A stretch of 64,000 nucleotides of DNA. Origin: Luteococcus sp048595755 (GTDB lineage: Bacteria; Actinomycetota; Actinomycetes; Propionibacteriales; Propionibacteriaceae). The position numbers were made by a program, and so were the translations under genes. The notes under the pieces were generated by a model, which searched no databases, was not told the DNA's origin, and worked only from the letters and a program-made list of their open reading frames with translations. The DNA lies in NCBI RefSeq assembly GCF_048595755.1, contig NZ_CP184360.1:806001-870000 (forward strand), in the 5' to 3' direction. The stretch's first letter is position 1. Every line of letters starts with the position of its first letter. This document shows positions 19,179 through 27,646 of the stretch, one piece after another.

Positions 19179-19919
19179 TCACTTGATGTAGCGCACCTTC
19201 TCGTACAGTTTCTCCAGCGCCTCGTCCTTGCGCTGGTTGTAGACCACCTTGTTCTGCTCGAAGATGTTGTTGCCGTCTGCATCGATGGAGACGATCAGCG
19301 GGCCGAACTGCTTGACCCGGAAGGTCCACAGGGTCTCGGGCATTCCCAGGTCACGCCATTCGGCACCCTCCACCTCCTCGACCTCGACGGCGGCGATCAC
19401 GGCATTGCCTGCGGGGAAGACACAGTGCAGCGCACCGAACTCCCTGCAGCCGGCCTCGGTGCCCGGGCCCATGCCGCCCTTGCCCACGATGAGCCGTACG
19501 CCGGTCTGCTTGATGAACTCGTACTCGAACTTCTCCATCCGGCTGGAGGTGGTGGGCCCGACGGAGACGACCTCGAACTTGTCCTCCTCGCCATCCACCT
19601 TCCGGATGATGGGACCGGCGTGAAGGATTGCACCGTCGCGCACGTCGACGGGCAACTCGCGTCCGTACTCAATCAAGCGCCGGTGGGCGACGTCCCGACA
19701 GGTGGTGATGTGTCCGTCGAGGAAGATCACGTCACCAACCTTGATCCCTTCCAGGTCTTCACGGCTGATCGGGGTGGTCAACGTGATCCGCCGGCCGGTG
19801 CCAGAGTCGACTTCGGACGGATCCTGCTGGGGGATGTCGGCCGGAACGGTTGTGACCGTGGGGATGCTCGTCTCGTCGGTGGCAGTCGTCGGCTGGTCGT
19901 GGGTGGCGTCAGTTCTCAT
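19179..19919 (-). CDS. ttdB: L(+)-tartrate dehydratase / class I fumarase, beta subunit
   Basis: A 246-residue beta subunit. Residues 45-246 match the C-terminal swivelling domain of class I fumarases and TtdB: ITLTTPISREDLEGIKVGD, LDGHITTCRDVAHRR, VGPTTSSRM, GKGGMG and the conserved KQFGPLIVSIDADG. The first 44 residues are a Thr/Pro-rich extension absent from the 201-residue E. coli TtdB; no other start with a good ribosome site is obvious. With TtdA it would form an iron-sulphur dehydratase converting L-tartrate to oxaloacetate, or fumarate to malate. The neighbouring DASS transporter and AraC regulator favour a catabolic tartrate role. Confidence 0.87.
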   Translation of the reverse strand: MRTDATHDQPTTATDETSIPTVTTVPADIPQQDPSEVDSGTGRRITLTTPISREDLEGIKVGDVIFLDGHITTCRDVAHRRLIEYGRELPVDVRDGAILHAGPIIRKVDGEEDKFEVVSVGPTTSSRMEKFEYEFIKQTGVRLIVGKGGMGPGTEAGCREFGALHCVFPAGNAVIAAVEVEEVEGAEWRDLGMPETLWTFRVKQFGPLIVSIDADGNNIFEQNKVVYNQRKDEALEKLYEKVRYIK

Positions 19920-19970
19920 CTCTGCTCTCCAAGCTTGTGGTGGGTGTTCTGGTGACGGTGACAGTGCCGC

Positions 19971-20873
19971 TCAGAGCTCGACGCCCTCATGGGTGAGGAG
20001 TTCGTAGTTCAGGTCCTTGTCGAAGCGGATGGTGCCGCGACGATGGGACCAGCAGCCGGTGTTCACGGCCACGGACAGCACCGATGGGTGCCGGGCGGAG
20101 TTCTCGATGTTGACGCCCATGACGGACTTGGAGCCACCCAGCCCCTGGGGCCCCAGACCGATGGAGTTGATGGCCTCCTCCAAGTCCACCTCGAGCTGGG
20201 CGGCCACCTCGTTGACGCTGTGTGAGTGCACTGGACGCATCAGGGCAAGCTTGCTCATGAAGGCCGCGGCATCGATGGAGCTGCCGATGCCCACCCCCAC
20301 CAGCAGCGGCGGGCAGGCGTTCAGGCCATAGGAGGTCATCACGTCCATCACGAACTTCACCGCGCCCTCATAGCCCTCACCGGGCATCAGGGTGCGCCCC
20401 TGCCCGGGCAGTGAACAGCCGCCACCGGCCAGGTAGACGTGCAGCTGAAGGTCGTCCCGCCCCTCGGCCACGTCCCAGTAGAGCCAGGGCGACTTGGAAC
20501 CCACATTGGTACCGGTGTTGTACTCGTCGAAGGTCTCGACGGTGTTGTGCCGCAGCGGGGCGAGCTGGGTGGCCTCGCCAATGGCCTCCTTCAGCGCCTC
20601 GGAGAGCCCGTCGATGTAGGGAAAATGAGAACCGACCTGGACGAAGATCTGCACCAGACCGGTGTCCTGGCAGCTGGGTCGTTTGAGCTCGCCCGCCAAC
20701 TCCTGGTTCTTCTTCATCGTGTCGTAGATCATCAGCGCCATTGGCTGGCGCTCCTCCGTGGCCAGCGTGGTGAGTCGGCTGGTGACGTCGTCAGGCAGAC
20801 GACGACTCACGACGGCGGTGAACTTCGCCACGGTGTCGGTGATCTTGTCCAGACCGACCAGTTGCTGCGTCAT
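19971..20873 (-). CDS. ttdA: L(+)-tartrate dehydratase / class I fumarase, alpha subunit
   Basis: A 300-residue subunit, close to the 303 residues of E. coli TtdA. The start at 20873 has GGAGGTG upstream; a frame from 20927 adds 18 polar residues. The three cysteines that ligate the [4Fe-4S] cluster are in SCQDTG, GGCSLPG and NTGCWSHRRG. It carries the catalytic N-terminal domain of the two-subunit class I fumarase family. The gene is 51 bases before ttdB on the same strand. Substrate choice between tartrate and fumarate cannot be settled from sequence; context favours tartrate. Confidence 0.88.
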   Translation of the reverse strand: MTQQLVGLDKITDTVAKFTAVVSRRLPDDVTSRLTTLATEERQPMALMIYDTMKKNQELAGELKRPSCQDTGLVQIFVQVGSHFPYIDGLSEALKEAIGEATQLAPLRHNTVETFDEYNTGTNVGSKSPWLYWDVAEGRDDLQLHVYLAGGGCSLPGQGRTLMPGEGYEGAVKFVMDVMTSYGLNACPPLLVGVGIGSSIDAAAFMSKLALMRPVHSHSVNEVAAQLEVDLEEAINSIGLGPQGLGGSKSVMGVNIENSARHPSVLSVAVNTGCWSHRRGTIRFDKDLNYELLTHEGVEL

Positions 20874-21407
20874 CGCGGCACCTCCTTGTCCTTGGGTCCT
20901 GTGGGATCTGTTGTGCTCTGAGTCCAACTCTTGCTCCTCGATCCGCCCCGTTCTGTGCGGATCTTGGTCACTTCGCCAGGTGTCCCGACAGGTGGTGTGC
21001 CAGCCGAAGCGTCATCGCCCCGGAGCTCGACTGGAGAAGAACCTCCCCCTGAGAGCGGCATCCGGCCTAGTCACGCGCTGCACCAGCACAGACTTGCGTT
21101 GCTTCCTGTCCTGAGGTTGCTGCAAATGGACCCCCTTCGCCCCCTTCGAATGGTTGTTTGCCCAGCCATGCCAGTTCATCCTCCCCGCGTGAACGCCCCA
21201 TCACTGCTTGTCAGACAGCACTCTGAGACGGGTGATTCTTGCACTTGGCGGAGCACGGGAACCGGCCTTCCGCCAATGCCAGGTGGGGCCTCTCTGCACC
21301 AAGCTGCTGCAGATCGGCACAGACCGTCACCCTCAGGCTCGGAGATGCTGGTCGCACGATGGGGCGGCGCCGCTGTCAGCCCCGGCAGGAAAGGTGGTGG
21401 GGCAGCA
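20874..21407. promoter_or_regulatory. 534-base divergent regulatory region between ttdA and ttdT
   Basis: No gene is supported here. The region must carry both divergent promoters and the AraC operators. A GATCCGC/GCGGATC stem (20940-20946 with 20957-20963) and a pair of CAGGTG repeats near 20979-20996 are the only structures I can point to. The length is generous for simple promoters and leaves room for DNA looping. Confidence 0.45.
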
Positions 21408-22907
21408 ATGACATCCCCGGTTGTCGAGCGCACGAACCCGAAGGAGAAGTGCGACCCTCATGCCTCTCCCGCTGGCCTCCTGGGGCCCGAGGTCCAACCA
21501 CGGTGGATGGTGGTCTGCATCCTGATCGGCGTCGGGCTGTGGTTCGTGCCAGCACCTTCGGGACTGGACGCGCCCGCGTGGCACCTGTTCGCCATCTTCC
21601 TGGCCACCATCGTCGCGATCATCACCAAGGCCGCCCCCATGGGCACCCTGTCGGTGATGGCGATGGCGCTGTGTGCCGCGACGCGTGTAGTGGCCCCGGG
21701 AGACCCGAAGGAAGCCATCGCCAATGCCCTGTCCGGATTCAGCAATGGCACCATCTGGCTGATCGTCTCGGCCTTCTTCGCGGCCCGCGCGGTGATCGCC
21801 TCGGGGCTTGGTGAGCGGCTTGCCTACCTGTTCGTACGTGTCTTCGGCCGGAGCACCCTGGGACTTGCCTACGGACTGGGCTTGGCAGACCTCTTGACGT
21901 CACCCGCCATTCCGTCCAATACTGCCCGCTCGGGCTACATCTACCCCGTCTTCAAGGCGATCGCGGAGACCTCCGGTTCCCATACCGAGGACCCGTCAAC
22001 CCACCGTCGCATCGGCGCCTATCTGGCCCTGGCCTGCTACAACCTGAACCTGGCTGTCTCGGTCATCTTCTTCACGGGCGCCGCCCCGAACGCCATGGCC
22101 GCCAAGCTGGCATCAGACCTGGGCGTGCACGCGGACTGGGGCGGCTGGTTGAAGGCCACCGCAGTCCCCGGATTGGTGGGCACCATCATGGTGCCGATCG
22201 TGCTCTACGTGATCTATCCACCCGAGCTCAAGAAGACGCCCCAGGCCCCAGCCATGGCCGCAGGAGAACTGAAACGGTTGGGCCGGGTCAGCCGCAACGA
22301 GTGGGTGACGCTGGGCGTCTTCGCCCTCATGATCACGCTGTGGGTGATGGGCGACGACCTGATGAATGCCACCACCGTCGCGCTGCTGGGCCTGGGCGTG
22401 CTGCTGCTGTCCGGCGCCCTGACCTGGGAGCAGATGAAGGGTGAGAAGGCTGCCTGGGACACCCTGACCTGGTTCGCGGCATTGGTGATGATGGGCACCT
22501 ACCTGAACAAGCTCGGCTTCATCGGCTGGTTCGGCGAGCAGGTGGGCGGGCACATGGGTGGGATGAACCAGGCGGTCGCCTTCGCCGTACTGACGACGGT
22601 CTATGCCCTCTCCCACTACCTGTTCGCCAGCGGCACCGCACACACCGCGTCGATGTTCGCGGTCTTCCTCGGCGTTGGCCTCTCGCTGGGACTGCCCGGC
22701 ATCCCGCTGCTCGCCTTCCTCGGCGCCATCCCCACGCTGATGGGCTGCCTTACCCACTACGGCAATGGTCCCGCCCCACTCTATTTCGGTGCCGGCTACG
22801 TGGAGATGGGTGCCTGGTGGCGCAATGGCGTCGTACTCGGCTTCATGCACATGCTGGTCTGGCTGCTCGTCGGGCCGCTGTGGTGGAAGCTCATCGGCGT
22901 CTGGTGA
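21408..22907 (+). CDS. ttdT: DASS-family anion transporter (tartrate:succinate antiporter TtdT-like)
   Basis: A 499-residue permease from ATG 21408 with about twelve hydrophobic helices. An open frame to 20931 upstream is not hydrophobic and lacks support. The pair of substrate motifs is visible: LTSPAIPSNTARSG in the first half and ASGTAHTASM in the second, the SNT-like sodium and carboxylate sites of the DASS family. Within the family the sequence fits the plant/bacterial 2-oxoglutarate/malate and TtdT antiporters of about 490 residues, not the Na+-coupled ones. Paired with ttdA and ttdB, exchange of tartrate for succinate is the probable role. Confidence 0.87.
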   Translation: MTSPVVERTNPKEKCDPHASPAGLLGPEVQPRWMVVCILIGVGLWFVPAPSGLDAPAWHLFAIFLATIVAIITKAAPMGTLSVMAMALCAATRVVAPGDPKEAIANALSGFSNGTIWLIVSAFFAARAVIASGLGERLAYLFVRVFGRSTLGLAYGLGLADLLTSPAIPSNTARSGYIYPVFKAIAETSGSHTEDPSTHRRIGAYLALACYNLNLAVSVIFFTGAAPNAMAAKLASDLGVHADWGGWLKATAVPGLVGTIMVPIVLYVIYPPELKKTPQAPAMAAGELKRLGRVSRNEWVTLGVFALMITLWVMGDDLMNATTVALLGLGVLLLSGALTWEQMKGEKAAWDTLTWFAALVMMGTYLNKLGFIGWFGEQVGGHMGGMNQAVAFAVLTTVYALSHYLFASGTAHTASMFAVFLGVGLSLGLPGIPLLAFLGAIPTLMGCLTHYGNGPAPLYFGAGYVEMGAWWRNGVVLGFMHMLVWLLVGPLWWKLIGVW

Positions 22908-22940
22908 CGCCCCCCGCATCCGCCCGGTTCACCGCAGCGC

Positions 22941-22971
22941 GACGCCCGGCACACCAAGTGTGCCGGGCGTC
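22941..22971. terminator. Bidirectional terminator hairpin
   Basis: A 13-bp perfect stem (22941-22953 with 22959-22971) and a 5-nt loop separate the convergent ttdT and alcohol dehydrogenase genes. Confidence 0.83.
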
Positions 22972-23009
22972 ATCGGTTCTGGTGAATCGGCCCCGAGACC
23001 TGGCCTTCC

Positions 23010-24059
23010 TCAGAAGGTACTGGTGTCGATCACGTAGCGGTAGCGCACCTTGGAGCCGACGACCTTGTCGTAGGCCTCGGTGATCTCCTCGCCGCTGATG
23101 ATCTCCACCTGCGGGGCGATGCCGTGCTCGGCGCAGAAGTCGAGCATCTCCTGGGTGGCGGGGATGCCGCCGATGTTGGAGCCTGCCATCACCTTGTCGC
23201 CCATGATCAGGTTGCCGAAGCTGAAGGTCGACGGGTGCTCGGGCAGGCCCACGTCGACGAAGACACCGTCCACCTTGAGGGTGCGCAGCAGGGCATCCAG
23301 ATCGCTCTCGGCGCTGATGGTGGACAGCACGATGTCGAAGTGGTTGCGCAGCTTCTCCAGCGTGCCCTCCTCGCTGGTCGCGTAGTAGTGGCTGGCCCCG
23401 AACTTCTTGCCGTCGGCCTCCTTGCTCATGGTCTGGCTGATGACGCTGACCTCGGCACCCATGGCGGCCGCGATCTGCACACCCATGTGCCCCAGGCCGC
23501 CCATGCCCACCACGGCCACCTGCTTGCCCGGGCCGGCACCCCAACGCTTCAGCGGGGTGTAGGTGGTGATGCCGGCGCACAGCAGCGGCGCGGCCTTCTC
23601 GAAGGGGATCTCCTCGGGGATGCGCAGCACGTAGTCCTGCTCGACGGTGATGCCCTGGCTGTAGCCACCGGCGGTGGGCAGCCCGTCACGGCCGATCGAG
23701 TTGTAGGTGCCCACGGTGGGCTTGTCCTCGCTGGTGCAGAAGTTCTCGCGGCCGGCCTGGCACATCTCGCACTCGCCACAGGAGTCGACGAAGCAGCCGA
23801 CGCCAACCTTGTCGCCGACGGCGAACTTGGTGACCTCGGAGCCGATCTGGGTCACGATGCCGGCCAGCTCGTGCCCGGGCACCAGCGGGAAGTTGACCGG
23901 GCCCCACTCCTCGCGGGCGGTGTGGATGTCGGAATGGCAGATGCCGGCGTACTTCACCTCGCAGAAGACCTCGGTGGGGCCGGGCTCACGACGGGTGATG
24001 GTGGTCTTGTGGAACTGGCAGGACTTGTCGTCTGTCGCGTAGGCGAGGACCTCTGGCAT
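23010..24059 (-). CDS. Zinc-dependent NAD(P) alcohol dehydrogenase (cinnamyl-alcohol/YahK type)
   Basis: A 349-residue medium-chain dehydrogenase. The start at 24059 has AAGGAG upstream. Catalytic zinc ligands are in ICHSDIH and GHELAG, and four structural-zinc cysteines are in SCGECEMCQAGRENFC. The Rossmann motif is GMGGLGHMG. The order and the length match the CAD/YahK group of broad-range aldehyde reductases, which use NADPH to reduce aldehydes to alcohols. It appears monocistronic. Possible roles are aldehyde detoxification or fermentation; the specific substrate cannot be read. Confidence 0.92.
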   Translation of the reverse strand: MPEVLAYATDDKSCQFHKTTITRREPGPTEVFCEVKYAGICHSDIHTAREEWGPVNFPLVPGHELAGIVTQIGSEVTKFAVGDKVGVGCFVDSCGECEMCQAGRENFCTSEDKPTVGTYNSIGRDGLPTAGGYSQGITVEQDYVLRIPEEIPFEKAAPLLCAGITTYTPLKRWGAGPGKQVAVVGMGGLGHMGVQIAAAMGAEVSVISQTMSKEADGKKFGASHYYATSEEGTLEKLRNHFDIVLSTISAESDLDALLRTLKVDGVFVDVGLPEHPSTFSFGNLIMGDKVMAGSNIGGIPATQEMLDFCAEHGIAPQVEIISGEEITEAYDKVVGSKVRYRYVIDTSTF

Positions 24060-24174
24060 GGTCTGTGCTCCTTGGAGATGGGGGCGCAAAAGGATGCTGC
24101 CCCTCCATTGTTGCTCGCCACGACGAGCCTCCACACGCGCGGGTCGTCCGATTGGGTCCGAACTTGCCAAGCGG

Positions 24175-25074
24175 TCAGCGATCGAGTGATTCCTTGATGA
24201 CCCGGGTGACGGGAGCCTCAGCGTCCGGCACGGCCTTGACCGTCTTGGGGGTTCGCGCCACCGTGGGCGCAGGGAGGGAGCCCCCGGTCGACGTGCAGTC
24301 CGCGGCTTGCCCCACGGCCGGGCCGAACTCATGGCCGTCGAAGACGTGCTGCTTGACCAGCTCGTAGTAGGGGTCGTACTGCCCCTTGTTCTTCACCCGA
24401 GTGTCGTAGGGATTGCCGGTGGCGCAGCGGGCGACGTAGTAGCCGATCACCTCGCTGAAGTTCTCGTTCACACTGCCCCGGCCGTAGTCGCTGAAGTTGC
24501 CGATCCGAGCATGGAGCGTGGCGAAGCGATCGTAGACAGGTTGCGCCTGGGGAGTGCGGCTCCAGGCGTGGCCCAGTTCGTGCACGAACAGTCGGACCAG
24601 CCGCCCTTCGTCGCCCGACTTGAGGGGCGCCTGCCACTTGGCCAGGTCGAGGGTGAGCGCGCCGGGCCTGGTCAGCCCCCAGTCACCGAGGGCCCAGCCA
24701 CGGATCGGGGCAGCATTGAGTTCCAGGCCGGGGTGGCTCCTCGTGATCACGTCCAGGTAGCTGGTGCAGCCCAGGGCATCCACGGTCTGCCAGATGATCT
24801 GCACCAACGGTCGATTGCGCTGCTCCGTCCACCCCGGACCAACCAGCGCGAGGCCGGTGTTGCGGGCCAGCTGGTCGCGGATCTGAGCGAGCGACGCGTC
24901 GGCGGGCCACGGGTGCTCGACGGCACATGGCCGCGCAATGCCCGTCACCGGCCTTGCCGTGGTGGCATCGGCAGGTGCCGCACTGACCCGCCCAAGGCTG
25001 CCACCCACCAGTCCCATGAAGATCATCACGAATCCGACCGTCAGGGCGACCAGACGCCTGGTGGGGGTGCTCAC
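24175..25074 (-). CDS. Secreted HExxH zinc metalloprotease-like protein
   Basis: A 299-residue exported protein. The GTG at 25074 gives a clean signal peptide: STPTRR, a hydrophobic core, then SAAPA. The motif FVHELGHAW (about residues 150-158) has the zinc-binding HExxH, and NENFSEVIGYYVARC about 40 residues later supplies a glutamate suited as third ligand (gluzincin-like arrangement). Four cysteines suggest two disulphides. I do not recognise a named family. The protein may be a cell-wall or extracellular peptidase, but protease activity is inferred only from the motif. Confidence 0.78.
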   Translation of the reverse strand: MSTPTRRLVALTVGFVMIFMGLVGGSLGRVSAAPADATTARPVTGIARPCAVEHPWPADASLAQIRDQLARNTGLALVGPGWTEQRNRPLVQIIWQTVDALGCTSYLDVITRSHPGLELNAAPIRGWALGDWGLTRPGALTLDLAKWQAPLKSGDEGRLVRLFVHELGHAWSRTPQAQPVYDRFATLHARIGNFSDYGRGSVNENFSEVIGYYVARCATGNPYDTRVKNKGQYDPYYELVKQHVFDGHEFGPAVGQAADCTSTGGSLPAPTVARTPKTVKAVPDAEAPVTRVIKESLDR

Positions 25075-25222
25075 GGGTCTCCGTCCTCCAGATGGGCTTG
25101 GGCTTAAGCATCTTTTCAGGTTTTCGTCAGATGGCAACCGGTGGGTGCTGGCGCGAGAGGCTGCTCCGGCGCCAGATGCAGCGGCCGGGCGGCTCGCACC
25201 GGGGAGCAGGTAGCCTGCCCCG

Positions 25223-25885
25223 GTGACCAGTACCGACCAGCTGACCGAGCGCGAGCCCGTGAGCACCGCAGAGGAGTGGGACGAGCGCTACTCCGGCGAT
25301 CGGGTGTGGAGTGGCGACCCCAACCAGGCCTTGGTCCAGGAGCTCTCGCAGCTGCCTGCCGGAAAGGCCCTCGACGTGGGATGCGGCGAAGGGGCCGACT
25401 CGGTGTGGCTGGCCCAGCACGGCTGGCAGGTGACCAGCCTGGACATCTCGCCGCGCGCCCTGGAACGCACCCTGTCCGCGGCCTCGCGAGCGAGCGTCGC
25501 GGTCACTGGCGTGGCGGCAGCCTTCCTGGAGGCCGTCCTGCCCACGGCCGGTTTCGACCTGGTCAGCGCCATGTACCCGGTGCTGGAGAAGACTCCCGAG
25601 GCCCGGGCGGAACGACGCCTGGTGGATCTGGTGGCCCCCGGAGGACACCTGCTCCTCGTGCACCACGTCTTCGAGGGGCCCGGCCACCACGACACAGGCC
25701 CTGCCGAGGGGCGGGGCGGGCCCGACCACGAACGCATCGTCCTGCCGCATGACCTGGCCGCATTCCTCGAGGGGCTGGAAGGCTGGCAGGTCATCACCAA
25801 CGAGCACCGCGAGCGGGAGGTCAGCGGTGGCGGCGGCGCCCACCACCGCGTCGACCACGTACTGCGCGCCCGACGACTCCACTGA
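25223..25885 (+). CDS. Class I SAM-dependent methyltransferase
   Basis: A 220-residue protein from a GTG start. The SAM-binding motif is LDVGCGEG near residue 50, followed by LDIS (motif II) and FDLVSAMYPVLEK (motif IV region). The N-terminal segment WDERYSGDRVWSGDPNQALV is typical of the TehB/thiopurine-like group, which methylates small toxic compounds such as tellurite or xenobiotics. It stands alone between a divergent protease gene and a convergent GNAT gene. Substrate unknown. Confidence 0.85.
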   Translation: MTSTDQLTEREPVSTAEEWDERYSGDRVWSGDPNQALVQELSQLPAGKALDVGCGEGADSVWLAQHGWQVTSLDISPRALERTLSAASRASVAVTGVAAAFLEAVLPTAGFDLVSAMYPVLEKTPEARAERRLVDLVAPGGHLLLVHHVFEGPGHHDTGPAEGRGGPDHERIVLPHDLAAFLEGLEGWQVITNEHREREVSGGGGAHHRVDHVLRARRLH

Positions 25886-25960
25886 TCCCCCGGCACGCCG
25901 CGAGCCCACTCCCATGAGACCGGTGAGCGAACAACCGACAGCAGGCCAGACGGTACTGGC

Positions 25961-26641
25961 TCAGGCTGAAGGCGGGTTGGGCAGCTGATCAGCCGGAAGG
26001 TCCAGCGGCAGCATCTCCACGCGTCCGTGCGGAAGGGCCGCCAGACTGGCTCGCTGCAACGGGTGCCCGGCCAGATGGTCGGCAAGGAAGAGTCGCACGG
26101 GTTCGGCCGCCACATCATGGTCGGGAGCGCGACCGTCCTCGCGCAGCACCACCAGCATGAGTCCTTCGACACTGTTGCCCGCCGGATGCAGGGGCGGCTG
26201 GGCATAGGGCACTGGCAAGGCCTTGGCGCCAAGCCGGTGGTAGAAGGCAACCCGTGCCGCCGGATCTCCGTGGGCCGCGTGGCGCGCTCGCGTCGTGGGA
26301 TGCTCCACCTCTGCGAGCACCAACCGCGGCGCGAACTGTTCCTGCCACTTGGCGAGCGCAGTGTTCAGCGCCCGCCCACCGATGCCACCTCCACGAGCCG
26401 CGGCAGACACGGCCAGGTAGTCCACCAGCAAGACCCGTGAGGGCTCGTGGAATTCGGCCACGACGACGGCCAGGGGCTCGCCGTCGGGGTCTCCCGCAGG
26501 TTCGACGTGCAGGTTCAAGGTGCCGTCGGCCACCGCCGACACGAAGCAGTCCTCGAGCATCAGCTCATCCGAGGGAAAGTGGGGAGCCAGCAGCTGGCGG
26601 TGGATGGCGCGGGGGTCATGCGCGCTGGGGCGTGGGCTCAT
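25961..26641 (-). CDS. GNAT-family N-acetyltransferase
   Basis: A 226-residue protein. The start at 26641 follows AGGAGGACATC; the frame stays open upstream into a repeat and is not supported there. The acetyl-CoA loop is ARGGGIGGRAL near residue 95, preceded by the beta-strand VLLVDYLAVS. The C-terminal third (ARVAFYHRLGAKALP and beyond) is longer than in minimal GNATs and may hold a substrate lid. Three 24-bp tandem repeats lie 34 bases upstream of the start. Substrate unknown. Confidence 0.8.
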   Translation of the reverse strand: MSPRPSAHDPRAIHRQLLAPHFPSDELMLEDCFVSAVADGTLNLHVEPAGDPDGEPLAVVVAEFHEPSRVLLVDYLAVSAAARGGGIGGRALNTALAKWQEQFAPRLVLAEVEHPTTRARHAAHGDPAARVAFYHRLGAKALPVPYAQPPLHPAGNSVEGLMLVVLREDGRAPDHDVAAEPVRLFLADHLAGHPLQRASLAALPHGRVEMLPLDLPADQLPNPPSA

Positions 26642-26674
26642 GATGTCCTCCTGTCCCCTCCACGCTAGCCGCCA

Positions 26675-26746
26675 GCGCAACGCGATGAAGTGCACACCGC
26701 ACAACGCAATGGAGTGCACACGGCGCAACGCAATGGAGTGCACAGC
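26675..26746. repeat. Three tandem 24-bp repeats upstream of the GNAT gene
   Basis: Units at 26675-26698, 26699-26722 and 26723-26746 share the pattern GCGCAACGCAATGGAGTGCA; unit 1 differs at a few positions. They lie between the divergent GNAT and pdxH genes, in the GNAT leader. Confidence 0.85.
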
Positions 26747-26769
26747 GCCGGATGACCGTCTCCGGTGTG

Positions 26770-26866
26770 GGGCTCCGCAAACCGACCATTCCTGCTCCGC
26801 ACCGGCACAGAATCCCGCGGGGCGGCGACGGTGCCCTCGCACCGCATGGTCGATCTGCGGAGTCCC
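26770..26866. repeat. Imperfect 97-nt palindrome in the GNAT/pdxH intergenic region
   Basis: Arms 26770-26789 and 26846-26866 match as inverted repeats at about 17 of 20 positions; the interior is GC-rich and partly self-complementary. Purpose unknown. Confidence 0.5.
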
Positions 26867-26925
26867 ACCCGAGATCCCGGGCCAAGACCGGAGCATGGGG
26901 CGGGTCATCCGCCTAGGATCGAGCC

Positions 26926-27558
26926 ATGGACATCCGTGGAATGCGACGCGACTACCAGGGCGAGGCGCTGGAGGAGGCCAACTCCGCAACCACGCCCGTG
27001 GCCCAGTTCGAGAAGTGGTTCGAGCAGGCACGGCGAACCGACAACCTGGACCCCAATGCCATGACCCTCGCGACGGTGGGCCCGGAGGGTCGTCCCTCCA
27101 CCCGCATCGTGCTCATGAAGTCCTTCGACGAGTCGGGCATCGTCTTCTACACCAACTACGACTCCCGCAAGGGACAAGAGCTGGCCGCGAATCCGCTGGC
27201 CGCCCTGCAATTCCACTGGCCGCAGCTCGAGCGCGTCGTGCGCATCGAGGGCACAGTCGCCAAGGTCAGCCCCGAGGAGTCCGACGCCTACTTCGACGTG
27301 CGGCCGGTGGATTCTCGGATCGGTGCGTGGGCCTCCCCGCAAAGCCAGGTGATCCCCAACCGCGGCGTGCTCGTGGCCAATGCCGCCAAGGTCTCGGCCA
27401 AGCACGGCATCCATCCACCGCGTCCCGCGAACTGGGGTGGGTACCGCTTGGAGCCGGACGCCTGGGAGTTCTGGCAGGGACGCACCTCTCGACTGCACGA
27501 CCGGTTGCGCTACACCCGCGTCGCAGATGGGTGGCACCGCGACCGTCTGGCCCCCTGA
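26926..27558 (+). CDS. pdxH: Pyridoxamine 5'-phosphate oxidase
   Basis: A 210-residue FMN enzyme that oxidises pyridoxine or pyridoxamine 5'-phosphate to pyridoxal 5'-phosphate, with O2 as acceptor. The family blocks are all present: RIVLMKSFDESGIVFYTNYDSRKG binds FMN, LQFHWPQLERVVRIEG continues the barrel, and the C-terminus has WGGYRLEPDAWEFWQGRTSRLHDRLRY. The length equals typical PdxH. It is a single gene ending at a nested hairpin shared with the convergent padR-like gene. Confidence 0.95.
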   Translation: MDIRGMRRDYQGEALEEANSATTPVAQFEKWFEQARRTDNLDPNAMTLATVGPEGRPSTRIVLMKSFDESGIVFYTNYDSRKGQELAANPLAALQFHWPQLERVVRIEGTVAKVSPEESDAYFDVRPVDSRIGAWASPQSQVIPNRGVLVANAAKVSAKHGIHPPRPANWGGYRLEPDAWEFWQGRTSRLHDRLRYTRVADGWHRDRLAP

Positions 27559-27646
27559 CCGTCACCCCGCGTGCACACACAGCACGACGCGGCCCCCTGC
27601 ACGTCGATGTCGACGCACAGGGGGCCACGTGGTTGGGGTGACGGTC
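27557..27646. terminator. Nested bidirectional terminator
   Basis: An inner stem (27591-27607 with 27610-27626) is enclosed by a perfect 12-bp outer stem (27557-27568 with 27635-27646). The outer stem overlaps both the pdxH stop region and the PadR stop codon. Confidence 0.78.

Noticed and set aside
20931..21407. N-terminal extension of the DASS transporter (159 residues)
   Set aside because: Polar, proline-rich and without hydrophobic helices; a ribosome-site-like AAAGGTGG precedes the ATG at 21408, which gives the family's usual length.
26675..26746. Tandem 24-bp repeats considered as a CRISPR array
   Set aside because: The units are contiguous without spacers and no cas genes are present.
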